Origin: Labilithrix sp.
Lineage (GTDB): Bacteria; Myxococcota_A; Polyangia; Polyangiales; Polyangiaceae
NCBI GenBank assembly: GCA_019637175.1
Contig: JAHBWD010000024.1
Location: 1-64,000 of the forward strand
Direction of reading: 5' to 3'
Length of the DNA: 64,000 nucleotides
Positions 1 to 8,995 of this stretch are shown piece after piece; the stretch's first letter is position 1, and every line of letters begins with the position of its first letter. The notes beneath the pieces were generated by a model. The model searched no databases and was not told the origin of the DNA. It was given only the letters and a program-made list of their open reading frames with translations. The translations under genes were made by a program, and so were the position numbers.

Positions 1-2130
1 ATCCTGTGGCAGACCGACGAGATACGCAGCGAGCGGCCGCGCGTCGGCGACGAGGTGAAGAACACGCTCTTCTATCTGGAGGAGGTGCTCTATCCGCTCG
101 TGCCGCGCTTCTACGAAGCGCTCGAGCGCGAGAGCCGGCGCGCGTTCGGCGCCGACGTGAAAGTGCCGTGCGTGCTCCGCTTCGGATCGTGGGTGGGCGC
201 CGACATGGACGGCAACCCCAACGTCACGCCGGACATCGCGGTCGACACCGCGTACGCGCAGGCCGCGCGCATCCTCGGGCACTACCTCGCGAGCGTCGAC
301 GCGCTCGGCGAGGCGCTGTCGCAGAGCACGCGCCGCGTCCGCGTCAGCGACGCGCTCGCGCGATCGCTCGCGCGCGACGCCGCGACGATGTCCGCGCTCG
401 CGCGCGAGATCGAGACCAAGACGCGCGACGAGCCCTATCGCGGCAAGCTCCGCTTCGTCCACGCGCGCCTCGAGGCGACGCGGAGCGCGCTCGTCGCTGG
501 GCGCCGCGCGACGCCGCAGTCGCTCGCGCTGCCGCCCGAGGCGTATCGCACCCCCGAAGAGATGCTCGCCGATCTCGATCTCATCGCCCAATCGCTCGCC
601 GAGCACCGAGGGCGCCGCGCGGGGCTGCACCTCGTGCGCGCGCTCGAGCGCCAAGTGCGCACCTTCGGGTTCCACCTCGCGAAGCTCGACGTCCGCGTGC
701 CCGCCGCGTGGGTGCGTGACGCCGTCGCCCCGCGCGACGACGCCGCGATCGAGGCCGCGCTCGCGAGCGCGGCTCCGTCTCCGCTGCCCGACGCGCCCGG
801 GCTCCGCGCGATCGGTGCGGTCGCGCGCATCCGCGCGATCACCGCCATGGGAGGCGCGGAGTCGTTCATCCTCAGCATGGCGCACGGCAAGACCGACATG
901 CTCGCCGCGCTGCTCCTCGCGCGCGCCGCGGGGCTCTACGATCCCGATCGCGGCGTCGCGGAGGTGTCGATCGTTCCCCTGTTCGAAACGCTCGACGATC
1001 TCGAGCGCGCCGCGGCGGAGATCGAGAAGGCCGCCGCGAGCCCGGCGTACGGCCGCTACCTCGATCTCCGGGGCCGCACGCAGGAGATCATGCTCGGGTA
1101 TTCGGACTCGAACAAAGACGGCGGCATCTTGATGTCGTCGTTCGCGCTCTATCGCGCGCAGCAGCGCCTCGTCGAGGTCGCGCGACGGTGCGGCCTCGAG
1201 CTCGTCATCTTCCACGGGCGCGGCGGCTCGATCGGCCGCGGCGGCGGGCCCGCGCAGCGCGCGATCGAGAGCCTGCCTGCGGGATCGGTCGACGGACGCT
1301 TCAAGCTCACCGAGCAAGGCGAGGTGCTCGGGTGGAAGTACCTGTTCGCCGAGATCGCCGAGCGGAACCTCGAGATCACGACGACGGGCGTCATCCGCGC
1401 GTCGATGCCGCGTCCTCACGGCGACGTTCACCTCTTCGAGGAGGCGTTCGCGGAGAGCGCGAAGGTGAGCCTCGAGGCGTACCGGGAGCTCGTCCTCGAT
1501 CCGTCGTTCGTCGCGTACTACGAAGAGTCGACGCCGCTCGCCGAGATCGCGATGCTCAACATCGGCTCGCGCCCCGCGCGACGAGCGCCTCGAGAGCAGC
1601 GCAGCCTGGACGATCTGCGCGCCATCCCCTGGGTGTTCGCGTGGACGCAGTCGCGCCAGATGGTCCCCGGGTGGTTCGGCGCCGGCCGCGCGCTCCAGCA
1701 CCTCTTGCGCGCGCGCGGCGTCGACTTCGTGCGCCGCATGCGCGACGCCTGGCCGTTCTTCGCGTCGACGCTCGACGCCGTCACCGTTTCGCTCGCGACC
1801 GCCGACATGGACATCGCGGGGCGCTACGCCGGTCTCGTCACGGATCGATCCGCCGCGCGCTGCCTCTACAGGAAGATCGCGCTCGATCACGGGCGCGCCT
1901 CGCGCGCGATCAGGCACATCTTCGATCGAGCGACGGTGCTCCCCGCCGGCTCGGCGCTCGCGCGATCGATCGAGCTTCGCAATCCTTACGTCGACCCTCT
2001 GAGCTTCATCCAGGTCGAGCTGCTGCGACGCAAACGCGAGCTGCCCGCGGGAGACGTGCCGCACGAGCTCGATCGCGCGCTCCTCTTGACCCTCAACGGC
2101 ATCGCCGCGGGCCTGCGGAATACCGGCTGA
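1..2130 (+). CDS. ppc: Phosphoenolpyruvate carboxylase, 3' part (5' end outside window)
   Basis: The enzyme adds bicarbonate to PEP to make oxaloacetate, the cytosolic anaplerotic step feeding the TCA cycle. The frame is open from base 1, so the gene starts upstream. About 709 residues are visible against roughly 880-930 in the family. Family blocks seen in order are DGNPNVT (about 210-230), GYSDSNKDGG (about 1096-1125), HGRGGSIGRGGGP (about 1213-1251), LTEQGEVLG (about 1306-1332), NIGSRPARR (about 1558-1584) and the C-terminal LNGIAAGLRNTG. The N-terminal block carrying the catalytic TAHPTE histidine lies off the window. The canonical C-terminus shows the gene is intact at this end. It is followed after 47 bases by the thioredoxin-rhodanese gene on the same strand. 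Confidence 0.97.
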   Translation: MLWQTDEIRSERPRVGDEVKNTLFYLEEVLYPLVPRFYEALERESRRAFGADVKVPCVLRFGSWVGADMDGNPNVTPDIAVDTAYAQAARILGHYLASVDALGEALSQSTRRVRVSDALARSLARDAATMSALAREIETKTRDEPYRGKLRFVHARLEATRSALVAGRRATPQSLALPPEAYRTPEEMLADLDLIAQSLAEHRGRRAGLHLVRALERQVRTFGFHLAKLDVRVPAAWVRDAVAPRDDAAIEAALASAAPSPLPDAPGLRAIGAVARIRAITAMGGAESFILSMAHGKTDMLAALLLARAAGLYDPDRGVAEVSIVPLFETLDDLERAAAEIEKAAASPAYGRYLDLRGRTQEIMLGYSDSNKDGGILMSSFALYRAQQRLVEVARRCGLELVIFHGRGGSIGRGGGPAQRAIESLPAGSVDGRFKLTEQGEVLGWKYLFAEIAERNLEITTTGVIRASMPRPHGDVHLFEEAFAESAKVSLEAYRELVLDPSFVAYYEESTPLAEIAMLNIGSRPARRAPREQRSLDDLRAIPWVFAWTQSRQMVPGWFGAGRALQHLLRARGVDFVRRMRDAWPFFASTLDAVTVSLATADMDIAGRYAGLVTDRSAARCLYRKIALDHGRASRAIRHIFDRATVLPAGSALARSIELRNPYVDPLSFIQVELLRRKRELPAGDVPHELDRALLLTLNGIAAGLRNTG

Positions 2131-2177
2131 GCGCGCGTCTTCGAGCGCGTCGGAGCGAGGCGGCTTGGTTCCCGCCG

Positions 2178-2897
2178 ATGGATGAGTTACGAGACCGGCA
2201 GATGCACATCTTCGGAAACAGAGGTCCGGGCGGCGCACCTCCCGGCGGCGGCGACAAAGGAGCGGTGCCGTACGTCTCCGAGCGGGATTTCGAGCAGCAG
2301 GTCCTGCTCAGCGAGGTCCCCGTCCTCGTGGAGTTCACCGCCGACTGGTGTCAGCCCTGCAAGACGATCGCGCCCGAGGTCGAGTCCTTCGCCAAGGAGA
2401 TGGAGGGCAAGCTCCGCGTCGTCAAGGTCGACATCGACAAGTCGCAGGCCCTCGCCCGGCAGCTCCGCATCCAGTCGGTCCCGACGTTCATGCTCTTCGT
2501 CGATCAGCGGCTCGGCGACGTGCAAGTCGGCGCGATCAACAAGAAGCAGATGCGCGCGATGGTCGAGCCGTTCTTGCCTCGCCAGCAAGGCGCGCTCAAG
2601 GCGCGCGAGCTCGCCGAGCTCATCAAGCAAGGCGCGGTGGTGCCGGTCGACGTCCGCGACGCCGGCGCGTTCGGCCGCGCGCACATCCCGAGCGCGAAGA
2701 GCCTCCCGCTCGACGAGATCGAGACGCGCCTCGCCGAGCTCTTCATGCTCCCGGGCCAGCCGGTGCTCTACGATCGCGCGGGCGAGAAGACGAAAGAAGC
2801 CGTCGAGAAGATGGCCGAGGCGGGGACGCCGCTGGCCTTCCTCGAAGGCGGCTTCCTCGCGTGGGAAGCCGAAGGGCTCCCCGTCGAGCGCCCCTGA
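2178..2897 (+). CDS. Thioredoxin-rhodanese fusion protein
   Basis: A 239-residue soluble protein with no signal peptide or TM. Residues about 25-130 form a thioredoxin domain with the redox motif WCQPC at 57-61 and the cis-proline region VPTF, so disulfide reduction is likely. Residues about 140-239 form a rhodanese-like domain: VDVRDAGAFGRAHIP, then the active-site loop, then a terminal GGFLAWEAEGLPVE. In active rhodaneses the loop begins with a persulfide-forming Cys. Here the loop reads VLYDRAGEK, so Asp199 sits at that place and sulfur transfer is unlikely. The start at 2178 (ATG) is the first in frame after ppc; ATG 2202 is an alternative. It converges with the PAP2 gene. Confidence 0.9.
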   Translation: MDELRDRQMHIFGNRGPGGAPPGGGDKGAVPYVSERDFEQQVLLSEVPVLVEFTADWCQPCKTIAPEVESFAKEMEGKLRVVKVDIDKSQALARQLRIQSVPTFMLFVDQRLGDVQVGAINKKQMRAMVEPFLPRQQGALKARELAELIKQGAVVPVDVRDAGAFGRAHIPSAKSLPLDEIETRLAELFMLPGQPVLYDRAGEKTKEAVEKMAEAGTPLAFLEGGFLAWEAEGLPVERP

Positions 2898-2910
2898 CTC
2901 GCGTCGCGAT

Positions 2911-3921
2911 TCAGAACGCCCAGCCGACGCTCACGACGCGACCGCCCGGTACGTTCTGCGAGCCGACCATCGCGCCGTCGAGCCATCGAAGCCCGGCCGG
3001 GCGCGGCTTGCCGAGGGGACGATGGAAGATGAGCGGCACCGCCGCGCCGACACCGAGACCGATGCCGGCGCCCGCGAGGTTGTCGGTGAAATAGTGCTGA
3101 TCCGCGGCCATGCGTAGGTAGCTGATCGTGACGCCGAGGATCGCGCCGGTGATCCAGATCATCGGCGCGAGTCGGTAGCCGCGCATCGACGCGATGGTGC
3201 CCGCCGCAGAGAAGATCGCCATCGCGGACGCGACGTGCCCGGAAGGAAAGCTCTCGAGCGGATCGCCCTTGGCGAGCTCGGCTTGCTTCGCGTCGCCGTC
3301 GAGCGCGTGCACGTACGGCCGCTCGCGGCGGATGGCGAGGCTGAAGGCCTCCTTGACGAGGACCGCGGCGACCGAAGCTTGCATGACGAGGAGCGCGTTG
3401 AGCGGCGCCTCGTCGCCTCGCTCGTCGGCGGTCGCGGCGACGACCGTGAGCCCGAGGCCCGCGAGCGGCGCGACGCCGTACGAGAGGATGTGGCTGATCG
3501 TGGCGGGGGGCGTCGTGTCCTGCCGCTTGAACGCGGTGCGGAACCAGTCGTCGATCGCGTTGACCTCGCCCGGGCTCGCGCCGTCGCAGATCACGCACTG
3601 CTTGCTGCCGACGTCGCCCTTGACGAAGCCCCAGGTGAGCAGGGTCGCGCCCATGGCGACGGTGAGGCTTCCGTCGAGCCAGAGGTCGTGACGGAGCTCG
3701 ACCGGCGTCGTGATCGGCTCGTCGGTCGAGGCCGACGGGGCGCTCGCCGAGCCGGCCCCCGAATCGGAAACGGCCGCCTCGTCCGCCCGCGCAGGTTCCG
3801 CTCCGAGCGAAAAAAGCGAAAACGCGACTGAAAACGCCCCCGCGAAGACGATCGGGGTGCCGAAGCAAGTCGCTCGCCGAAGTCCTTTACGACTTGACGG
3901 CTCGCGGTGGGGGCGCGACAT
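2911..3921 (-). CDS. PAP2-family membrane phosphatase
   Basis: A 336-residue exported protein of the PAP2 / type 2 phosphatidic acid phosphatase superfamily, which hydrolyses lipid phosphates or pyrophosphates at the outer face of the membrane. The start at 3921 gives a classic signal peptide: a basic N-region, a hydrophobic stretch at about 22-40, and ARA-DE as a likely cleavage site. A longer in-frame start at 3990 would bury that signal. The three phosphatase motifs are Lys190 with Arg201-Pro202, PSGH at 226-229, and R270-x5-H276-x3-D280. Residues 46-70 are an Ala/Ser/Asp-rich linker. The gene runs divergently from fur with only about 58 bases between the preferred starts. Substrate unknown. 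Confidence 0.85.
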   Translation of the reverse strand: MSRPHREPSSRKGLRRATCFGTPIVFAGAFSVAFSLFSLGAEPARADEAAVSDSGAGSASAPSASTDEPITTPVELRHDLWLDGSLTVAMGATLLTWGFVKGDVGSKQCVICDGASPGEVNAIDDWFRTAFKRQDTTPPATISHILSYGVAPLAGLGLTVVAATADERGDEAPLNALLVMQASVAAVLVKEAFSLAIRRERPYVHALDGDAKQAELAKGDPLESFPSGHVASAMAIFSAAGTIASMRGYRLAPMIWITGAILGVTISYLRMAADQHYFTDNLAGAGIGLGVGAAVPLIFHRPLGKPRPAGLRWLDGAMVGSQNVPGGRVVSVGWAF

Positions 3922-3979
3922 GTTCACGAATGCGGTGCGTGCGATGCGAGGGGGAGCCTTCAGCCACGAGGGAGATGCC

Positions 3980-4486
3980 GTGAAGGCCAAGGCTCAAGAA
4001 AGCCGAGCTGCGGCATCCGCGCCGAATCTAGAGCATTTCCGCGAGATGCTCCACGAGCACATGGTGCGCCGGGGCCTGCGGTCGACCGATCAGCGGAGGC
4101 TGATCGTCGAGACCTTCTTCCAGGCGCCCAACCACATCAGCATCGAAGAGCTCCTCGCCGAGGTGAGGCAGCAGGATCCGCGCGTCGGCTACGCCACGGT
4201 CTATCGCACGCTCAAGCTCCTCACGGAGTGCGGCGTCGCCTTCGAGCGAAAGTTCGGCGACGGGCTCACCCGCTACGAGCTCGCCGACGAGGCCTCGCAC
4301 CACGACCACCTCATCTGCACGTCGTGCGCGAAGATCATCGAGTTCGAAGAGCCGCGCATCGAGGAGCTCCAGGAGAAGATCGCCGCGCGCTACGGCTTCG
4401 AGCTCCTCAGCCACAAGCACGAGATGTACGGCATCTGCGCCGACTGCAAGTCGAAGGGCCGCTCGCCCCGGCGCAACGGCAACTGA
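3980..4486 (+). CDS. fur: Fur-family metal-responsive repressor
   Basis: A 168-residue regulator. The N-terminal winged helix contains RSTDQRRLIVETFF and the recognition helix YATVYRTLKLL. The C-terminal dimerisation domain has the metal-binding HHDH block and two CxxC pairs (CTSC and CADC) for structural zinc. I chose GTG 3980 because GAGGGAG at 3968-3974 sits five bases upstream. An in-frame ATG at 3920 would add 20 residues but lacks a ribosome site and would overlap the divergent PAP2 start. Iron sensing (Fur) and peroxide sensing (PerR) cannot be separated from sequence alone. I see no clear Fur box in the short divergent gap. Confidence 0.9.
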   Translation: MKAKAQESRAAASAPNLEHFREMLHEHMVRRGLRSTDQRRLIVETFFQAPNHISIEELLAEVRQQDPRVGYATVYRTLKLLTECGVAFERKFGDGLTRYELADEASHHDHLICTSCAKIIEFEEPRIEELQEKIAARYGFELLSHKHEMYGICADCKSKGRSPRRNGN

Positions 4487-4490
4487 GAGC

Positions 4491-5324
4491 TCAGCGGCTC
4501 TCGTCGTCGTCGAGGGCGTCGTCGCATTCGGGATCGTCGAGATCGATCTTGCCGTCGCCGTCGTTGTCGATGCCGTCGTAGCACGCGCGCGAGACCGAGA
4601 CGTGGAAGTGGTCCGCGTGAAACGGGATGCCCGAAGCGAGGACCGCGCGAGCCTCCGCCGCGCCTTCCGCTCCGGCAGACGCGAGACGGTCGAGCGCGCT
4701 CGACACGTCGGCTTCCATGATCGGATCGACGAGGATCTGCACGAGCCGCTTGGTGCGCGCGAGGCGCGACATCAAGAGCGCGGTGGCGTCGAGATCGAGA
4801 TCGTGAGGGCCTTCGCAGAACTCGCGGGTCTTCGAGGGGCACGCCGGAGAGTCTTCGAGCGTCTTGCCGCCCTTGCGGAAGTAGGTGATGTCGGCGCTGA
4901 AGCCGTTGGTGTGCGAGGGCGCCGGGTGCCGGAGGCCGCCGACGTCGGTGCCGGGGATGTTGCCGTCTTCCTGCGAGAGATCGGCCACGCCGACCGGCGA
5001 GCGATCCGGCATCTGCGCGCGCACGTCGCGCGCGGCGTCGACGAGGAGCGCGACGAGCTCGCAGCGGCCGTACTGGTATTTCGCCGGAGAGAGCGAACGG
5101 AAGGGATCCTCTTCACCCGGCGGGGGGAGCAGCGTGAGCGTCTGCGGCTGCTCGCACGTGACGCGGACCGGCGCTCTCGCCTCCGCGGCCGCTTCCGCTT
5201 CCGCTTCGACCGCGGCGTCGGCGACGACCGGCGCCTCCGCGGGATCGTCGGCGCACGATCCGAGGAGGACGAGCGCTCCGGCGACGAGCAAGCACGGGAT
5301 CCAACGCGCGTTCATCATGTTCAT
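4491..5324 (-). CDS. MepA-like (LAS family) metallopeptidase lipoprotein
   Basis: A 277-residue lipoprotein with lipobox LGSC at 21-24, so it is probably anchored in the envelope. The central domain carries the LAS-type zinc signature: H138-x6-D145 (SHTNGFSAD) and the HADHFHV block with His239 and His241. This arrangement is typical of the penicillin-insensitive murein endopeptidase MepA (M74), which cuts DD cross-links in peptidoglycan. Residues 250-270 read like a calcium-binding Asp/Asn repeat (DGIDNDGDGKIDLDD), a tail common in myxobacterial secreted proteins. The start is fixed by a four-base ATGA overlap with the 5-formyl-THF cyclo-ligase stop; a much longer upstream in-frame opening is antisense to nothing useful and is ignored. 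It is the last gene of the minus-strand run. Confidence 0.75.
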   Translation of the reverse strand: MNMMNARWIPCLLVAGALVLLGSCADDPAEAPVVADAAVEAEAEAAAEARAPVRVTCEQPQTLTLLPPPGEEDPFRSLSPAKYQYGRCELVALLVDAARDVRAQMPDRSPVGVADLSQEDGNIPGTDVGGLRHPAPSHTNGFSADITYFRKGGKTLEDSPACPSKTREFCEGPHDLDLDATALLMSRLARTKRLVQILVDPIMEADVSSALDRLASAGAEGAAEARAVLASGIPFHADHFHVSVSRACYDGIDNDGDGKIDLDDPECDDALDDDESR

Positions 5325-5941
5325 GCGAGCCGCGCCTCGATGATGCGCTTGTCGGTGACGACCCAGTCGCACGCCACGTCGGTCTCGACGATGGGGACCT
5401 CCGCCACGAGCTGCCAGTCGTAGGCGACGATGAGCGTCACCGCCGGAGGCGCATAGCGCGGGAGCGTACGATCGTAGTAGCCCGCGCCGTAGCCGATGCG
5501 GTGCCCCGCGGGATCGACCGCGATCGCCGGGACGACGATCGCGTCGAGCGCCTCGGCCGGCGGCGCTTCGGCGGAGGGTTCCATGAAGCCGTAGCCCTTC
5601 TCCTCGAGGTGCGACGTGTCGTCGACGAACCGAAACGACATCACGCCGCTCTCGGGATCGATCGTCGGATACGCGACGCGCGCGCCTCGCGCGCGCAGGC
5701 TCGCGTCGAGCGGCCGCAGATCGACCTCGTGGCGCGTCACGATCGGCCAGAAGAGCGCGACGCTCTTCGCGTTCTGCACCGAAGGATGCGCTTCGAGGGC
5801 CGACACGATCGCCGCCGACCGCTCCATGCACGCCTCGATCGGCGTCGTCTTGCGCACGCCGCGGAGGCGCTTGCGGAGCTCGGCCTTCACCTTCAGGCGA
5901 ATGAAGTCCTCGGGGGCGAGCTTGTGCGAGTGGTCGCTCAC
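5321..5941 (-). CDS. 5-formyltetrahydrofolate cyclo-ligase
   Basis: A 206-residue cytosolic enzyme that converts 5-formyl-THF to 5,10-methenyl-THF using ATP, salvaging folate. The family signature GYGAGYYDR is present about three quarters of the way along. The N-terminal helix is basic (LKVKAELRKRLR), as in the ATP-binding region of the family, and the length matches the usual 180-210. The start is GTG at 5941, overlapping the dam stop as GTGA. Its own stop overlaps the next start as ATGA, so the three genes look translationally coupled. Confidence 0.92.
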   Translation of the reverse strand: MSDHSHKLAPEDFIRLKVKAELRKRLRGVRKTTPIEACMERSAAIVSALEAHPSVQNAKSVALFWPIVTRHEVDLRPLDASLRARGARVAYPTIDPESGVMSFRFVDDTSHLEEKGYGFMEPSAEAPPAEALDAIVVPAIAVDPAGHRIGYGAGYYDRTLPRYAPPAVTLIVAYDWQLVAEVPIVETDVACDWVVTDKRIIEARLA

Positions 5942-6831
5942 ACCGCGGCCCGGCTCGACGCGCGACGCGCCTTCTGCAGCTCGTAGGTCGTGACCACGAG
6001 CTCGGTGACCTCGCCGCGCTTCTTGGGATCCGAGTTGATGGGGCGAAGCGCGGCCACCGTGCCGATGATGAAGCCGTGGCTCCCGTAGAGCTGCCTCATC
6101 GAAGGCGCCTCGGCGTTCGAGAGCATCGCGCGCACCCCGCCGTCGTGGAGGCGCGCGAGCTCCTGCGCGAGCTGGCGCTGCTCGTCGGGGCCGAAGCGAC
6201 CCGCGTACGCCGTGAAGTTCGAAGTCTTCGAAACCGGCTCGTACGGCGGATCGAAGTACGCGAAATCGCCGCGCTTCAGATCGCGCGTCACCTCGCGGTA
6301 GTCGCCGTGGTGGATCGTCGCGCACGAGAGCGCCTCGTGCGCTTCGAGCAAGACCTCTTCGTCGAGGATCTTGGGGTTCGCGTACCTGCCGAACGGAACG
6401 TTGAACTGCCCCGACGCGTTGACGCGCCAGAGCCCGTTGAAGCACGTCTTGTTGAGGAAGAGCAGGCGCACGCCGCGATCGACGTCGCTCATGCCGTTCG
6501 TCGATCGCTTGCGCACCGCGTAGAAGTGCTCGCTCCGCTTCTCGATCGTGAGCGAGAGGTGGCGCTTCTGGAGCTTGCCGAGCTTGTCGATCAGCGCGTG
6601 CACGTCGCTCTTGATCGCGCAATACAGGCCGACGAGGTCGCGGTTCATGTCGGCGAGCACCGCCCGCTCGAAGCGGCGCTCCGGCTCGCTCGCGAGATCG
6701 AAGAACATCGCCGCGCCGCCGGCGAAGGGCTCGGCGTACGTTCCGAACGATCCTTCCGGCAGGTACGGGCGGAGGCGGTCGAGCAGGCGCGACTTGCCCC
6801 CAGCCCATTTGACGACGGGACGCGCCTTCAC
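5938..6831 (-). CDS. dam: Dam-type DNA adenine-N6 methyltransferase
   Basis: A 297-residue class alpha (D12) methyltransferase. Motif X is KWAGGKSRLL at 8-17 and motif I is EPFAGGAAMFF (34-44), which bind AdoMet. Catalytic motif IV is FDPPY at 193-197. GQFNVPFGRY at 141-150 is a Dam-family block. Dam enzymes methylate A in GATC; this specificity is inferred from the family. No restriction endonuclease gene lies beside it, so it behaves as an orphan methylase. The start is GTG 6831, nine bases after the DUF4340 gene. GATC looks strongly over-represented in this window (see findings), which fits a working GATC methylase. Confidence 0.9.
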   Translation of the reverse strand: MKARPVVKWAGGKSRLLDRLRPYLPEGSFGTYAEPFAGGAAMFFDLASEPERRFERAVLADMNRDLVGLYCAIKSDVHALIDKLGKLQKRHLSLTIEKRSEHFYAVRKRSTNGMSDVDRGVRLLFLNKTCFNGLWRVNASGQFNVPFGRYANPKILDEEVLLEAHEALSCATIHHGDYREVTRDLKRGDFAYFDPPYEPVSKTSNFTAYAGRFGPDEQRQLAQELARLHDGGVRAMLSNAEAPSMRQLYGSHGFIIGTVAALRPINSDPKKRGEVTELVVTTYELQKARRASSRAAV

Positions 6832-6840
6832 GAGATTTCG

Positions 6841-8988
6841 TTATCGCGACCCGCCGTCGCCGGCAAGAGGCGACGCGTCGGGCGGAGGGGGAAGGAACGC
6901 GCGGAGGCGCGCGACGGGCATCTCGAACGTGGCCGCGATCGCGTCGGTGGTGCAGAGGCTCGCGTCGTCGTTCGCGCGCTCCGGCAGACGGCACGCGATC
7001 CGGCGCGCCGGCCCGCCCTCGGCGACGGACACGTCGATCAGCAGATCGGGCGCGCGCAGCCCGGCCTTGGCGTTCGGACCGATCGCCACGACGCGATCGG
7101 CGATGAGCCCGGAGACGGCGTCGCGGAGGGCGCTCGGGTCGAGCGGGTCGGGCGCGGGCTTGCCGGGGTAGCTCACACGTACGCTCTCGATCCGCGCCGG
7201 ATCGGTTCGAAGCGATGCGCGGCTGACGTAGATGCGCGAGGCGATGTCGCGAATCGACGCGGGCGCGACGAAGATCTCAGGGCGCGACTCGACGCGGCCG
7301 TACACGCCTCTCTCGCCCGCTGCGCCGAGCGCGACGGTGAGCGGCGCGTTGCCGTCTTCGAAGGCGACGATCACACGGCAAGGATCTTTGGTGTCGCCGA
7401 ACGATCCGTCGTCGACGTCGGAGACCCAGGAATCGACGCGGCCTCGCAGGATCGCGTCGACGAGCGGGACGATCGATCCGTCGGCGTCGTAGCCCTTCGG
7501 GTCGACGAAGCGGAAGCCTTCGCCCGTGTCGGCGAGCTCCTGCGGCGTACCGCAGCGAAGGATGATGCGCGTCGGGCGCCGCGTCTCCTTCTCGAGCAGG
7601 GAGAGCGGGCGAAGGCTCGTCGCGCGAGGCACGAGGCGGCGGACCGCGGCGACGGGGACGTCGAGACGCGCGTCGTCGTCGAGGCGGCGAAGCCACGCGC
7701 GGCCGTACGTGTCGGGCGCGCCGACCTCGACGATCTGCTCGCGATCGCCGAAGCGAACGCGCGCGCGCGCGATCGCGCTGAAGGGCGCGCCGCCGCCGCG
7801 CCGCACGACCTCGGCCTCGGTGTGCGCGATCCGCTCGAGGAGCGCCGTCGCCGCGGCCGCTTCGCCTTGGTCGAGATCGCGATCGTCGGGCGCGCGCTCG
7901 TGAAAGCCCTTGCCTTTGCGCGCGATCTCGATCGCGATCGGCGCCGACGGGCCTCGACCGATCGCCGCGGGCGAAGGCGGGCCCGCGTCGCCCGCGAGCC
8001 ACTCGAGGCGCACCTCTTCCATCTCGTCCATCGCGACGGAGAACGGACGCTTGTCGACGAGCGTGCCCGGCGCGACGAACAGCGCCTCGATCGCGGCCTT
8101 GGGTGCGCACGCCGAGGCCCGCGTCGGCGTCTTGCGGAGCACGACGACGTCGCTCGGGTGACCGGGGCACTCCTCGCCCACGACGAGCTCGGCGACGCCG
8201 CCTTCCTTCGGCGTCATCTTGATCGTGAGGCGCGGGCTCGCGGTGAGGCGATCGACGTCGGCGTCCTTGGGGAACGACTCGGCGCGCATCTCGCCGAGCG
8301 CGGCCCAGATCTTCTCGAGCGAGGGTCGGTGCGCGAGGACGCCGGCGTCGGCGACGCGGAACGCGTGCTCGTCGTGGCGCTCGACCGCGAAGCCGCCCTG
8401 CGGGTGCGAGACCTCGAAGCGCGAGAGCTCGCGCGCGAGATACGGGATCACCATGCGATCGCGATACGTATCGGAGTGCGCGAGCAGCGCCTGCGCCAGC
8501 TCCTTCGACACGACGAGCGGCGGTCCGTCGTCGACGCGGAAGTAGCCCGCGCCTTCGGGGCGCGGGGCGACGCCGCCGAGCGCGAACCTGACGACGAGGC
8601 CGCCCATCGTCACCGAGCCGCTCGCGCGCGGCGGATCGAAGCCGAGGCCGTCGCCTTCGCTCGCGCGTCGGACGACGGACGCGAACTCGAGCGTCGTCAT
8701 GAGGCGCTCGACCGCCTGGACGTCGACGCGCTCGCTGCGCGGCGACGTCATCCGCCACGCGGGCGGATCGCCGGAGGGTTCGCGCTGGCGCTCGCGCTCG
8801 ATGACGAGCGTCTCCCCCTCGTGCGCGATCTCGAGGCGGAGCAGCTCGTCACGCCGCCACGCGGTGAAGACGCTGTTCTCGCGCCGCTTCCGCTCGCCCT
8901 CGGTCACCCTGTCGCGATCGATCCACAGCCAGAGGCCGAGGCCGACGGCGAGGAGCACGAGGACGATCGTCGCGGCGTGTTTCCTCAC
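6841..8988 (-). CDS. DUF4340 protein of a GldG-type ABC exporter
   Basis: A 715-residue protein with one N-terminal TM at about 5-24 and a large extracytoplasmic part made of repeated DUF4340-like units, including blocks such as VSKELAQALL and RDRMVIPYL. DUF4340 proteins usually follow a GldG-like protein in ABC operons, as here. Their molecular role is unknown; a periplasmic partner of the transporter is the usual reading. The start is GTG 8988, seven bases after the GldG-like stop. It ends with TAA nine bases before dam. Confidence 0.75.
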   Translation of the reverse strand: MRKHAATIVLVLLAVGLGLWLWIDRDRVTEGERKRRENSVFTAWRRDELLRLEIAHEGETLVIERERQREPSGDPPAWRMTSPRSERVDVQAVERLMTTLEFASVVRRASEGDGLGFDPPRASGSVTMGGLVVRFALGGVAPRPEGAGYFRVDDGPPLVVSKELAQALLAHSDTYRDRMVIPYLARELSRFEVSHPQGGFAVERHDEHAFRVADAGVLAHRPSLEKIWAALGEMRAESFPKDADVDRLTASPRLTIKMTPKEGGVAELVVGEECPGHPSDVVVLRKTPTRASACAPKAAIEALFVAPGTLVDKRPFSVAMDEMEEVRLEWLAGDAGPPSPAAIGRGPSAPIAIEIARKGKGFHERAPDDRDLDQGEAAAATALLERIAHTEAEVVRRGGGAPFSAIARARVRFGDREQIVEVGAPDTYGRAWLRRLDDDARLDVPVAAVRRLVPRATSLRPLSLLEKETRRPTRIILRCGTPQELADTGEGFRFVDPKGYDADGSIVPLVDAILRGRVDSWVSDVDDGSFGDTKDPCRVIVAFEDGNAPLTVALGAAGERGVYGRVESRPEIFVAPASIRDIASRIYVSRASLRTDPARIESVRVSYPGKPAPDPLDPSALRDAVSGLIADRVVAIGPNAKAGLRAPDLLIDVSVAEGGPARRIACRLPERANDDASLCTTDAIAATFEMPVARLRAFLPPPPDASPLAGDGGSR

Positions 8989-8995
8989 GCGAGGC

